Source: JAGLWW01 sp964640225 (GTDB lineage Archaea; Aenigmatarchaeota; Aenigmatarchaeia; PWEA01; JAGHBM01). Taken from it: a stretch of DNA of 64,000 nucleotides. The position numbers were made by a program, and so were the translations under genes. Position 1 is the stretch's first letter. Each line of letters begins with the position of its first letter. The stretch is from positions 1-64,000 of the forward strand of contig CAZXFI010000005.1 of the NCBI GenBank assembly GCA_964640225.1, written 5' to 3'. The notes beneath the pieces were generated by a model. The model was not told where the DNA came from, did no database searches, and worked only from the letters and a program-made list of their open reading frames with translations. This document shows, piece by piece, positions 56,084 to 64,000 of the stretch.

Positions 56084-59000
56084 ATGATGCCCCGTATTTT
56101 CCTCTTGTTCCTGGTTATACTGCTTATCCCGGCCACGGCCTACGCCCTGCCCAATCCCGCCGCGGTCTACTGCAGGGAGCTGGGTTACGGGCACGTTATA
56201 GAAAGAACGGAAAACGGGGAGCGGGGGCTGTGCCTGCTCCCTTCAGGTGAGTGCGAGGAGTGGAAATTCCTCAGGGGGGAGTGCGGCAGGGAGTATTCCT
56301 ACTGCTCAAGGAACGGCTACGGAACCAGGTCCGGGGACAACGAGGCCTTTTGCCTCCTTCCGGTATCCTCCCTCAAGGGTCAGGCCGAGGAGGTCCCGGT
56401 GAGCAGGCTGGTCAATCTTGAAGGAGAGTGTGACTCCAAGACAAGGCAGGGGGCGCCGGGCGGCCCCGGGGAAAGGCCTCCGCTCGGTCTGGGTGAGCAC
56501 AACGCATCGGATTTTGATTGCTGGGACTGGAGAGACCCGCCCAACTCCACTGTATACGGTAGCGGAAACTACACCTACTTTGACTGGACACATGGATGGG
56601 CCACTCCCGTGAGAAACCAGGTGAGCTGCGGCTCCTGCTGGGCCTTCTCTTCCGTGGGAGCCGTGGAGGCCAGGTACGAACTGAACGAGAACGAGTCCCG
56701 CCTCAATCCAGACCTTTCGGAGGAGTATCTGGTTTCGGACTGCCACCCCATTGACCCCTACTGGGGGCAGTACCAGGACTGCTGCGGGGGGTACATGGAG
56801 GTTGCCCTGAACTTCACCAAGTACGAGGGCATAAGCGACGAGGGCTGCTTTCCCTACGTGGACAGCGGATGCAGCTGCAGTTCGGGCCACAGCTGCAGCG
56901 CCAGCTGCACATACAGGAACTCCACCGTGTGCAGCGATGCCACGTGCTCGGACAGGTGTTCCGATTACTCTAACAGGCTGTGGACGCTCGGGGGAGCCGA
57001 CTATTCAGTCTGGTGGGAAAACTTCACCAGCGACGAGCTGAAGCAGTGGCTTCTGGACAGGGGACCCCTCTCCGTTGGATTGTACATGGTGAACAACCCC
57101 GACGGGCAGGGCTTCATAAACTGCGGTGCGGGAGGCAGCATGAACCACGGCGTTGTTCTGGTCGGATACAATGACACCGGTAACGACACCACAAGCTACT
57201 GGATCCTCAAGAACAGCTGGGGAAGCTCGTGGGCCCAGAACGGGTACTTCAAGGTAAGGTTTGACGACAACTGCCACGTGGGGGACGAGGTGCACTACAT
57301 TAACGAGACTCACCCGCCGGAATACAAGCCCTTCGTGCAGGTGAACAGCCCGGGAGACGGCAATACCACTGATTCATTCAAAACCCAGTTCAACTTCACC
57401 GTTCACAGCCGGAATTCCTCCACGGCAACCTGTGACCTGGTGATAGAGGGAAACAGGACCAACACCACCTCCGTTAGCAACGGCACTCCGTCCGTGATGA
57501 GCTATGCGCTGGACGAGGGAAGCTATTCTTGGGAAATAATGTGCTGGGAAAGCGGCATTGGCATAACAAATACTTCCGGTTCCCGAACCCTTTCCGTTTC
57601 ACTTCCTCCTTCTGTGAATGTGGCAAGCCCCTCCGTAGCCAATTACACTGGCTTTCCCATAGACCTTAACGTGACCACAGACCAGGAAGCCGGCTGGTGC
57701 GGCTGGAACCTTAACGGCACGGGCTCCAATACAACAATGACCAACTCCTCGCTCACGGAATGGCACGGCTCCATAACCAATGCCACGAAAGGAGTCAACC
57801 AATTATACGTTTACTGCAACGACACGAACGGAAGCACGGGCTCCAATTCCTCAATCTGGTTCGTTTACGACACGCCGCCTTCCGTGTCCGGCATGTCCCT
57901 GGTTCCCACCAAGGCCATGAACAATTCCAACGTCACGGTGACAGGCATAATAACAGACGAGAACCATGTGGATTACGCCCTCCTGACCGGCTACAACTCC
58001 ACATGGGGCCAGGCCTACGGGCCCGCCAACATGACCCGCTCGGGAGACATCTGGTCCCTCACCTTCAACTCAAGCAACAAGACCGCGGGCCTTTACTATT
58101 TCAACATAACAGCATTCGATGACAACGGGAACAACGTTACCGAGTGGGCCGCCAACCTGACGATAAACAGCACGGGCTCAAACCAGACCTACTCCAACAC
58201 CTCCGTATCCACCTTATCCAACCAGACTTTCCTCAACACCACACTCAACACCACGCTCCAGATAAAAACCCTGGAGGAGATTACCAACGCCACGCTGGGC
58301 ATGGCCCTTTACTCCCAAAACCCTGCCGGGGAAAGCAACCTGGCCGCCCTGGGCAGGTACCTGGAAATAGCAAGCGCGGGTATAACCGGCATGGACTGGG
58401 CTGTTATAAGAATTTACTATGCAGAGAACGAGGTAAACCAGTCAGGGGCAAACGAGAGCTCGCTGCGCCTTTACTATTACAACGAGAGCTCCGGAAACTG
58501 GACCCGGAAGGAAGGGGGCGCAAACGGCTCGGAGAATTACGTGTGGGGCAACACGTCCCATTTCAGCATTTACGGAGTTTTTGAATCCACCAGCAGCACA
58601 ACCACAACGACGACGACCACGAGCGGAGGGGGCTCCGGGGGCACCCCGCCAACTACCACCGTTAGCACCACAACCACTTCCTCTACGACTACCACAAAGA
58701 GAGAGGCCCCTGTCACCGGAGCCGTGATTGAAAACACGACCACCACTACCGCCCTCTACGAGCAGACGGAGGAAAGCAGCGACTCAACAATTCTGATTCT
58801 GGTGCCTATCCTGGCGGCATTGATTGGCGGCTCCTTTATTTTTCTCAAGAAAACAAAGAAAAAAATCCCAGTGCCTCCTAAACCCACGCTTACAATAAAG
58901 AAGGTACTTTCCGGGGCGGGAAAATACGAGGGAAAGAAAGTTCTTGTGGAAGCGAACGTTTTCTACGTGAGGAAGATGAAGGACAGCTTCCTTTATTCCC

Positions 59001-59116
59001 TTAAAGACAAGACCGGAGAAATTCACGGGATAAGCGACCAACCCGGTTACGAGGGCCGGGGGCTGGTTGAAGGAATCGTCGTGAAGCACGGAAAAAGAAC
59101 CTACATAGTTTTCTGA
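56084..59116 (+). CDS. Surface papain-family (C1A) protease with DUF333, Thr stalk, membrane anchor and cytoplasmic tail
   Basis: 1010 residues. Signal peptide to about residue 22. DUF333-like repeat (NPAAVYCRELGYGHVIE, LLPSGECEEWKFLRGEC) and a partial second one. C1A protease about 165-410: catalytic Cys185 in SCGSCWAFSS, His355 in SMNHGVVLVGY, Asn377 in ILKNSWGSSW. Then three Ig-like modules with many N-x-S/T sequons, a Thr/Ser linker, a helix (about 901-920), and an unusual 90-residue cytoplasmic part (KKVLVEANVFYVRKMKDS, then SLKDKTGEIHG) that looks like an OB fold. C1A proteases are rare in archaea. Confidence 0.9.
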   Translation: MMPRIFLLFLVILLIPATAYALPNPAAVYCRELGYGHVIERTENGERGLCLLPSGECEEWKFLRGECGREYSYCSRNGYGTRSGDNEAFCLLPVSSLKGQAEEVPVSRLVNLEGECDSKTRQGAPGGPGERPPLGLGEHNASDFDCWDWRDPPNSTVYGSGNYTYFDWTHGWATPVRNQVSCGSCWAFSSVGAVEARYELNENESRLNPDLSEEYLVSDCHPIDPYWGQYQDCCGGYMEVALNFTKYEGISDEGCFPYVDSGCSCSSGHSCSASCTYRNSTVCSDATCSDRCSDYSNRLWTLGGADYSVWWENFTSDELKQWLLDRGPLSVGLYMVNNPDGQGFINCGAGGSMNHGVVLVGYNDTGNDTTSYWILKNSWGSSWAQNGYFKVRFDDNCHVGDEVHYINETHPPEYKPFVQVNSPGDGNTTDSFKTQFNFTVHSRNSSTATCDLVIEGNRTNTTSVSNGTPSVMSYALDEGSYSWEIMCWESGIGITNTSGSRTLSVSLPPSVNVASPSVANYTGFPIDLNVTTDQEAGWCGWNLNGTGSNTTMTNSSLTEWHGSITNATKGVNQLYVYCNDTNGSTGSNSSIWFVYDTPPSVSGMSLVPTKAMNNSNVTVTGIITDENHVDYALLTGYNSTWGQAYGPANMTRSGDIWSLTFNSSNKTAGLYYFNITAFDDNGNNVTEWAANLTINSTGSNQTYSNTSVSTLSNQTFLNTTLNTTLQIKTLEEITNATLGMALYSQNPAGESNLAALGRYLEIASAGITGMDWAVIRIYYAENEVNQSGANESSLRLYYYNESSGNWTRKEGGANGSENYVWGNTSHFSIYGVFESTSSTTTTTTTTSGGGSGGTPPTTTVSTTTTSSTTTTKREAPVTGAVIENTTTTTALYEQTEESSDSTILILVPILAALIGGSFIFLKKTKKKIPVPPKPTLTIKKVLSGAGKYEGKKVLVEANVFYVRKMKDSFLYSLKDKTGEIHGISDQPGYEGRGLVEGIVVKHGKRTYIVF
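58632..58674 (+). repeat. 43-base linker repeat shared with 19150-19192 (minus)
   Basis: Encodes GSGGTPPTTTVSTTT. Same bases as in the stalked surface protein at 18933. Confidence 0.88.
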
Positions 59117-59118
59117 GT

Positions 59119-60102
59119 TCAGAACCATTTTTTCCTTTTGAAATAAAACAGCATCATTCCGGCTATGGAAATCATCACGCCCCAGACCAGCGGGTAGCCC
59201 ATCCTCCATTCAAGCTCGGGCATATACCTGAAGTTCATCCCGTACACCCCCGCCACGAAGGTCAGGGGTATGAATATTGTTGCGAATATCGTGAGAACCT
59301 TCATCACCTCGTTCATCCTGTTGCTTATGCTTGACAAGTACGTATCATGCATCCCGGACAGCATGTCCCTGTAGGTCTCGGTGGTGTCTATTATCTGTAT
59401 GGTGTGGTCGTAGAGGTCACGGAGGTATACCTTGGTTGACTTCTTTATCCTGGAGGACTCAAGTCTCTGGAGGCCGTTTATCATCTCCCTGAGGGGCCAC
59501 ACGGATTTCCTCAGGTTTATCATCTCGCTCTTAAGGTCGTGGATAAGCTGCAGGTTCTCCGGAGTCGGTTCGCCTATCAGCGTCTCCTCTATGTCCTCTA
59601 TCTTTTCCCCTATTTTTTCCAGTATAGTGAAGTAATTGTCAACTATGGAGTCTATGAGAGAGTATGCGAGGTAGTCGGACCCCATTTTCCTTACCCTGCC
59701 CTTGTCTTTCCTTATCCTTTCCCTAAGGGAATCAAAAACATCCCCCTCCTTTTTCTGGAAGGATAAGACAAAGGTCTTCCCCAGGACTATGTTTATCTGC
59801 TCGGACTTTATCTCCCTCTCCTTCTCGCAGTAGTAAAGCATGTTCAGGACTGTGAAAATATAGTCCTCAAAATCCTCCATCTTGGGCCTCTGGTCCGTGA
59901 GTATGTCCTCAAGAACAAGGGGGTGCAGGTCAAAGCACTCGCCGATTTTCTCCAGCTCCTTCATGTCGTGCACGCCGTCCACTTTTATCCACGTCACCGT
60001 GGACTTTTTCCTGAACGTTGCGCACTCTTTCACGTCCTTGACTTCCTTCTCTGAAAAATGGTCCTTGCCGTAATCCATCAGGGTAATCTTGAACCTGGTC
60101 AT
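59119..60102 (-). CDS. corA: CorA-type magnesium/divalent cation channel
   Basis: 327 residues from ATG 60102. Cytoplasmic N-terminal domain, long stalk helix, two C-terminal helices with the filter motif VYGMNFRYMPE and a basic end (YFKRKKWF). Full-length archaeal CorA. Confidence 0.96.
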   Translation of the reverse strand: MTRFKITLMDYGKDHFSEKEVKDVKECATFRKKSTVTWIKVDGVHDMKELEKIGECFDLHPLVLEDILTDQRPKMEDFEDYIFTVLNMLYYCEKEREIKSEQINIVLGKTFVLSFQKKEGDVFDSLRERIRKDKGRVRKMGSDYLAYSLIDSIVDNYFTILEKIGEKIEDIEETLIGEPTPENLQLIHDLKSEMINLRKSVWPLREMINGLQRLESSRIKKSTKVYLRDLYDHTIQIIDTTETYRDMLSGMHDTYLSSISNRMNEVMKVLTIFATIFIPLTFVAGVYGMNFRYMPELEWRMGYPLVWGVMISIAGMMLFYFKRKKWF

Positions 60103-60163
60103 TTTACCACAAGAAATTATGGAGAAACACATTTAAAAAAACAAAAAACAACAGGAAGCCGAA

Positions 60164-60274
60164 TTAATTGTACGGTTTCCTTGAAAACCTTGCCAGCCTT
60201 TCCCCGAAATTATCCACCTCGCAGTAGGGCGGGACAAGCATGTGAGTTTTATAATAGCCGGTCGTTGCAATCAC
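60164..60274 (-). CDS. Possible small protein (36 residues)
   Basis: GTG at 60274, product MIATTGYYKTHMLVPPYCEV followed by a basic end. TTTAAATAAATTA stands about 20-35 bases upstream, which suits a leaderless transcript. No homologue known; may be chance. Confidence 0.3.
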   Translation of the reverse strand: MIATTGYYKTHMLVPPYCEVDNFGERLARFSRKPYN

Positions 60275-60334
60275 CTTTGTTACTATTGCACAGTAATTTA
60301 TTTAAACTCATGCTTAGAAAAAGGTTCTCCGGGC

Positions 60335-61129
60335 TTATCTGCCCTTCTTCCTGAGCTGGAGGTAGAAATGGGTCTGGGCGTTTACTGAAAACGCCACGGC
60401 TATGCCCATTCCAGCGACCATGAATATCAGCGCCGGGACGAGCGAGCAGGCGTTTGAAATCAGGACCCCAAGTATTTCCGAGCCCCCTGCGGCCGAGGAC
60501 ATGCCTTCCAGCGCGGGCACCACGCTTACGAAGAAGACAAACAGAAGGGGGAGGACGAATATGAAAACAATCAGCAAGGAGAGCAAGGATATTATTAACC
60601 ACGCCAGGAAAACATCCACCGGGGCTTTCCTGAATATCTTGTAGGACTTGGATAGCGCCTTGTCAAACGCCATCTTGCCAGCAACAACCGCCGGCATGGC
60701 GAAGAAGAACACCAAACCCACAATTATGGAAAAAACCCAGCCCACGTAGGGCACGATTCCCACGAAGAAGGATGCCAGGCCCGCAATCACGCCCACTCCC
60801 AGAAGGGAGAAGTATCTTTTCCTTGAAACCGCCCAGCTTTTTGCGAAGTCCTTTGGCTTCACGGACTGGTGTATGAGCGCGCCCATTATGTAAATCCTCA
60901 AGAGAATCCACACTATGTAAGTGCAGAAAAGCACCGCAACCATCCCAATTATGGGGGACAGGGCGGCGTAGCCCGAGGCGGAAGAAACCGCGCTCAGGGC
61001 GAGCACGTTTGACATCAGGTAAGCCAGAACTGATATGAGCACAACAGAATCCAGTGCGAACAGCGGAACCCATCTCTTCGGGTCCACCGAAAATCTCAAC
61101 GCCCTGCCTACGGTCTTGCCGTAATCCAT
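60335..61129 (-). CDS. DUF4013-like membrane protein
   Basis: 264 residues from ATG 61129 (MDYGKTVGRALRFSVDPKRW); the longer frame upstream is basic and lacks a ribosome site. Six helices, Gly/Ala rich loops. The N-terminal amphipathic motif with FSVDPKRW fits DUF4013/DUF7544-type archaeal proteins. Role unknown. Confidence 0.7.
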   Translation of the reverse strand: MDYGKTVGRALRFSVDPKRWVPLFALDSVVLISVLAYLMSNVLALSAVSSASGYAALSPIIGMVAVLFCTYIVWILLRIYIMGALIHQSVKPKDFAKSWAVSRKRYFSLLGVGVIAGLASFFVGIVPYVGWVFSIIVGLVFFFAMPAVVAGKMAFDKALSKSYKIFRKAPVDVFLAWLIISLLSLLIVFIFVLPLLFVFFVSVVPALEGMSSAAGGSEILGVLISNACSLVPALIFMVAGMGIAVAFSVNAQTHFYLQLRKKGR

Positions 61130-61172
61130 GACATTATTTTGTGCCGCTTGCTTAAAAAAGTTTTCCTGGCCC

Positions 61173-62243
61173 CTAGAGAAACTCCAGCAGGTCCGCCTTC
61201 TTTTGCGCAAGCTCCTCGCTGAAAATTGAGTAGCCCAGCCACTCCCCCGAGTCAAACGAGAAAAGGAACAAATCCGTGTCCGTTATTATCTCGTAGATGT
61301 AAGAGGAAGGCAAGTTTTTGTAATTCTTCCCGTTGACCAGGGATATTCCGGACGAGCCGTGAAGAAGCCCCAGGTACTCACCTGTCTGCGGCTCTATGAC
61401 CGGGGATTTCTCCAGCTCCTCTATCTCCTCCTTTTCCACAATCTTTTCTTTTGTAAACGCTATAACGCAGTGGCCCGCTACCCTGCCCTGGTTCGGGTCG
61501 TAAACCCTGCCGCAAACCACGCTGGGATAAATGCAACCCGGCTTCAGCTCAACCGCCTCGGCCCCCTCAAAGTACCAGCTTTTCCCGTAGTTCAGCCAGT
61601 ACCCATCCAACGGGTTATCCGTTTCCACCCATCCCTCCAAAACCGCCGAATCCCCGCACTCCTCAAGCACGGAGTTGAACTCGGCCTTGTAGAAAAGCGA
61701 GTAGTCCTCGCAGTCGCCCCCTTTGTTTTCTATGAAGTCCTCCAGGCTCTGCAGCTTGTCCGTTTGGCCGCTGGTTTCCGTGTCCTGCTTGTACTCATAA
61801 CCCAGGTATTCGGAGTTTACCAGGTAGAAGCACCCTGTTTTTATAACGCAGGACTCCACGCACTCGTTCTCCAGCCTTCTTTTTATTCTGGAGTGCTCCT
61901 CGCCCAGGACGGAGTTCTGGCTGAACCATTCCATCGAGTCCTCTAGGTCGCTCTCGTACTGTTCTATCTTGCCTATAGTCTCCTCTACCTCTCCTTCCAG
62001 CACCTCGTAGGATTCCCTGAGCTCGGAGTTCTCCTGCTCCAGGTTCTCCACCTCGCTCTCCAGGTCAGAAACGTTCTGCTCCAGCTTTCCTATCCTGGCC
62101 CCGGCCTGCTCCCTGTACGAGCCGTATTCCAGATTGAGCATCTCGTAGTCCTCCTGGAGGGAAAAGAACATGTAGTAAAGCGATATCGCAAGAAAAACCA
62201 GTATCGTTATGACGGCCCAGTCCGTTCTCCTGTCCATGAACAT
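61173..62243 (-). CDS. Membrane-anchored coiled-coil protein with transglutaminase-like domain
   Basis: 356 residues. Anchor AVITILVFLAISLYYMFF, an 80-residue coiled coil (LEQNVSDLESEVENLEQENS), then a domain with ENKGGDCEDYSLFYKAEF (Cys of the transglutaminase/cysteine-protease core) and GRVAGHCVIAF (His). The arrangement is like archaeal transglutaminase-like proteins that act outside the cell. Two further pairs of cysteines may be disulphides. Confidence 0.75.
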   Translation of the reverse strand: MFMDRRTDWAVITILVFLAISLYYMFFSLQEDYEMLNLEYGSYREQAGARIGKLEQNVSDLESEVENLEQENSELRESYEVLEGEVEETIGKIEQYESDLEDSMEWFSQNSVLGEEHSRIKRRLENECVESCVIKTGCFYLVNSEYLGYEYKQDTETSGQTDKLQSLEDFIENKGGDCEDYSLFYKAEFNSVLEECGDSAVLEGWVETDNPLDGYWLNYGKSWYFEGAEAVELKPGCIYPSVVCGRVYDPNQGRVAGHCVIAFTKEKIVEKEEIEELEKSPVIEPQTGEYLGLLHGSSGISLVNGKNYKNLPSSYIYEIITDTDLFLFSFDSGEWLGYSIFSEELAQKKADLLEFL

Positions 62244-62489
62244 TTCTTGGTTGCCGTGGTTTTTAAAAGCCGGTTATTTTCTTAAAATATTTGACCTGGA
62301 AAGACGTTTTACAATAGTAAAATAAAAAACAGAACTGGGTACAATAGTCTAAAATTTCTAACTTATTTAAACTTCAATTGGTAGCGGGTTTTTATAATTT
62401 TTTAATTTTATTTTTGTAGGGCACAAGATGACACGAACCGGAAACCGGATTATTTCTTGGAACTTCCCTTAAAAGAGAGGTGATTTTTA
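62244..62489. other. Spacer with promoter-like AT-rich sequence
   Basis: No gene. TTATTTAAACTTC (about 62363-62375) and TTTATAATTTTTTAATTTTA (about 62389-62408) are the best TATA-like sites for the two small genes on the right; GAGAGGTGAT just before 62490 is the ribosome site. Confidence 0.5.
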
Positions 62490-62621
62490 ATGCCGAGAGA
62501 TGGGGATACAATAAACACTTACTGCCCTAAGTGCGATGCGACCACGGAGCATGTCTACCATTCCGGGGTTTTCCTTCCCGGGAAATGGCACTGCCTGGGG
62601 CATGAGTGCTGCCGAAAATAA
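62490..62621 (+). CDS. Small zinc-binding protein (43 residues)
   Basis: ATG 62490 with GAGAGGTGAT upstream. YCPKCDATTEHVYHSG and WHCLGHECCRK give six possible ligands (Cys/His), fitting one zinc ribbon. Paired with the next Cys-rich gene 20 bases later. Confidence 0.7.
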   Translation: MPRDGDTINTYCPKCDATTEHVYHSGVFLPGKWHCLGHECCRK

Positions 62622-62641
62622 TTCGCTTTTGAGGTGAAAAA

Positions 62642-62851
62642 ATGGGTAGCGAAGAGTACAGGGAATGGAGAAGTAGCATACGGCCGGATGAAATTACAGA
62701 AAGCAGCAAGGTTGCGGGCAGCTATAAAGTCTGGTGCAACTTGAGGCAGTGCACCTGCAAGTTTATTCCGACCAATGTGAACAACGTTTCAAGCCACGAA
62801 TACGTCGGGCTGGGCTGCAGCAGCTCCTGCAGAAAAACAACCAGGAGATAA
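62642..62851 (+). CDS. Small Cys-rich protein (69 residues)
   Basis: ATG 62642 with GAGGTGAAAAA upstream. VWCNLRQCTCKFIPT and YVGLGCSSSCRK hold five cysteines in two groups, suggesting zinc or disulphides. No family recognised. Same transcript as the gene before it. Confidence 0.6.
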   Translation: MGSEEYREWRSSIRPDEITESSKVAGSYKVWCNLRQCTCKFIPTNVNNVSSHEYVGLGCSSSCRKTTRR

Positions 62852-62980
62852 GTACTGAGCCTGGTTGGAGCTTGAAAAAAGAATTTAAGGGCTTGGCATA
62901 GCTATATCTCCATGCCTGGCCACAGAGTTACTCCAAAAAAGAACTTAAAAAACGTGAGACTAGACAAAAACCGCACCTAT

Positions 62981-63435
62981 TCAGTCCCCGGCATAATGCG
63001 TTGCCGCTATGACTATCAGGGTAATAGCCAGGTGCTCCGCAACAACTTTCAACGATCCTGTCTTTTCCATCCTTGCAACGTAAAAATTCAGCGCCGTCAG
63101 GATGATCAGACTCCAGACTATGCTCGCGATTATTGCGGTTTGAAGCTCCAGAAGCATCACGGGTATCACAAAAGTGAGCGCAAAAACAAACTTGGCGATG
63201 AAAGTGCAGGCGGTTGACTCCCACACCTCCCTGTGCGTGTGCTTGTTTTCCGACTCCTCCGAGACGTGTATCCCAGGGCATCGGAGAATGCGTCTGCTAT
63301 CGCTATGGTCAGTATACCCCCTATGATGACAGGCGGCGAGTGGGTCCCGGCATGCAGGCCCACGATAAGGCCCAGGGTGGTGATTATCCCCGAAGTCGTG
63401 CCGAAGCACAGCCCTGTCCTCAGCGATTCCCTCAT
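62981..63435 (-). pseudogene. VIT1/CCC1-family transporter, frameshifted at a G run
   Basis: The first part reads GTTSGIITTLGLIVGLHAGT, then IADAFSDALG in the frame from 63435; the rest reads IHVSEESENKHTHREVWEST, then hydrophobic helices in the next frame down to the stop at 62981. The join is at CTGGGATACAC (about 63265-63275): one extra G (GGGG) would give the family sequence DALGIHVSEES without a break. VIT-family proteins carry iron or manganese. A sequencing or consensus error is as likely as a real mutation, since both halves are otherwise intact. Confidence 0.82.
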
Positions 63436-63599
63436 AAGATTAGTTGCGGTTTGGTATTTAAAAATCTGTCCGGGTTATCGTTAATTAGCATCCGTAATCT
63501 TGGGTCCAATCTTCATCAGAGAATTCACTTTCATCGCAAAATCTGGTGTCTATATATCCTAGCCCGTTATACAAAAGTTCAGCATTAAGATTTTTTCCT

Positions 63600-64000
63600 T
63601 TAAGAATACTTCCTTTTGAGATGTTTTATAACTGGACTTAACATTTTCCTTGTAAATCTTTTTAATGAATTTTTATTTTCAATAACCCTTGCTATATATG
63701 GACTAATTGAATAATAAATTTCAATAAAAATGTTTCCTAAAAAAGAATTTTTTAAAGAGGCGTCTCTCCAATTTTTAAGTACTTTGATTTCATCAGAAAA
63801 TGGTGTACCATAAGCAGCAGTCGCAATAAAACATCCTTTAGAAGATTTATCAACAAGTGAATAATCATATAATTTTTCTCCTTCTTCAAAACCATAATAT
63901 TCATCTAATATCCTGAACACTTTTTCACTGGTTTTATTTATAGACCTACAAATCCATGTATTTACTTCAAAAGAAACTCCTTGGTCTGTAGTTTTTTCAG
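63600..64000 (-). CDS. CFI-box C-terminal domain protein (5' part outside window)
   Basis: The frame is open to the right edge. About 132 residues are visible. SKGCFIATAAYGTPFSDEI is the CFI-box signature, followed by a hydrophobic/basic tail (NIFIEIYYSISPYIARVI, SPVIKHLKRKYS) that acts as a C-terminal targeting segment in such proteins. The upstream part cannot be judged. Base composition is much more AT rich than the rest of the window. Between its stop and 63485 another coding-like tail in a different frame ends FCDESEFSDEDWTQDYGC. Confidence 0.75.
   Translation of the reverse strand, partial: EKTTDQGVSFEVNTWICRSINKTSEKVFRILDEYYGFEEGEKLYDYSLVDKSSKGCFIATAAYGTPFSDEIKVLKNWRDASLKNSFLGNIFIEIYYSISPYIARVIENKNSLKRFTRKMLSPVIKHLKRKYS

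Noticed and set aside
1..64000. CRISPR array, insertion sequence or prophage
   Set aside because: I saw no regularly spaced repeats, transposase motifs, terminal inverted repeats or capsid/terminase genes on either strand.

Overview
ORGANISM. The window is archaeal. It carries aIF2-alpha, Nop10, eS27, eL42 (L44e), eL40, RpoK, an RFC small subunit, GINS51, a PAC2-type chaperone, a UbiA enzyme of the kind that makes ether lipids, a pyruvoyl arginine decarboxylase, TATA-like boxes, and tRNA genes with bulge-helix-bulge introns and encoded CCA ends. Many genes start after a GGTGA/GAGGTG Shine-Dalgarno sequence, often at TTG or GTG. Many small secreted and zinc-ribbon proteins and the gene mix suggest an uncultivated lineage, perhaps DPANN-like; that placement is inference. 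The sequence looks like a metagenome scaffold: both 10-N gaps separate contig ends that overlap by 7 and 8 bases, and the affected genes are restored when the overlap is merged.

LAYOUT. 1-7.0 kb: an operon of four radical SAM genes (a fifth possible at the left edge), one fused to a ferredoxin and one to a cysteine-rich GYPECC domain, with a glycosyltransferase and a membrane protein. 7.0-9.9 kb: a 960-residue exported or membrane protein with calcium-binding repeats and a transglutaminase-like end. 10-13.3 kb: hydrogenase maturation protease, HypC-like protein, LigD-type phosphoesterase, Nudix hydrolase and the stray ferredoxin subunit MbhN. 13.4-16.7 kb: an oxygen/iron-stress group (desulfoferrodoxin, rubrerythrin, encapsulin-type ferritin, hemerythrin). 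16.7-20.9 kb: surface and secreted proteins. 21-25.4 kb: UbiA, Dph6-like, arginine decarboxylase, AlkD-like, nuclease. 25.4-34.1 kb: a complete mbhA-M operon for a group 4 [NiFe] hydrogenase with Mrp-type antiporter subunits, in the Pyrococcus order but with a pilin/beta-helix/Hint gene set seamlessly between mbhH and mbhI. 35.1-39.0 kb: two tRNA genes with unusual multiple introns. 39-52.8 kb: housekeeping information-processing genes. 52.9-62.2 kb: DUF362-ferredoxin, PD-(D/E)XK nuclease, papain-family surface protease, CorA, membrane proteins. 62.2-64 kb: small Cys-rich proteins, a frameshifted VIT-family transporter and an AT-rich CFI-box protein.

HOW THE GENES FIT TOGETHER. The Mbh complex would oxidise reduced ferredoxin, release H2 and drive ion pumping; the HypC-like protein, the maturation protease and MbhN at 11-13 kb probably serve it. 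The SOR/rubrerythrin/ferritin/hemerythrin group fits a strict anaerobe protecting its Fe-S enzymes.

MOST NOTABLE. A tRNA-Thr gene has three introns (D loop, anticodon loop, T loop) and a tRNA-Pro gene has two (anticodon loop, T loop). The D-loop and T-loop introns share sequence and hairpin structure, which suggests one intron family that moved between tRNA genes and positions.
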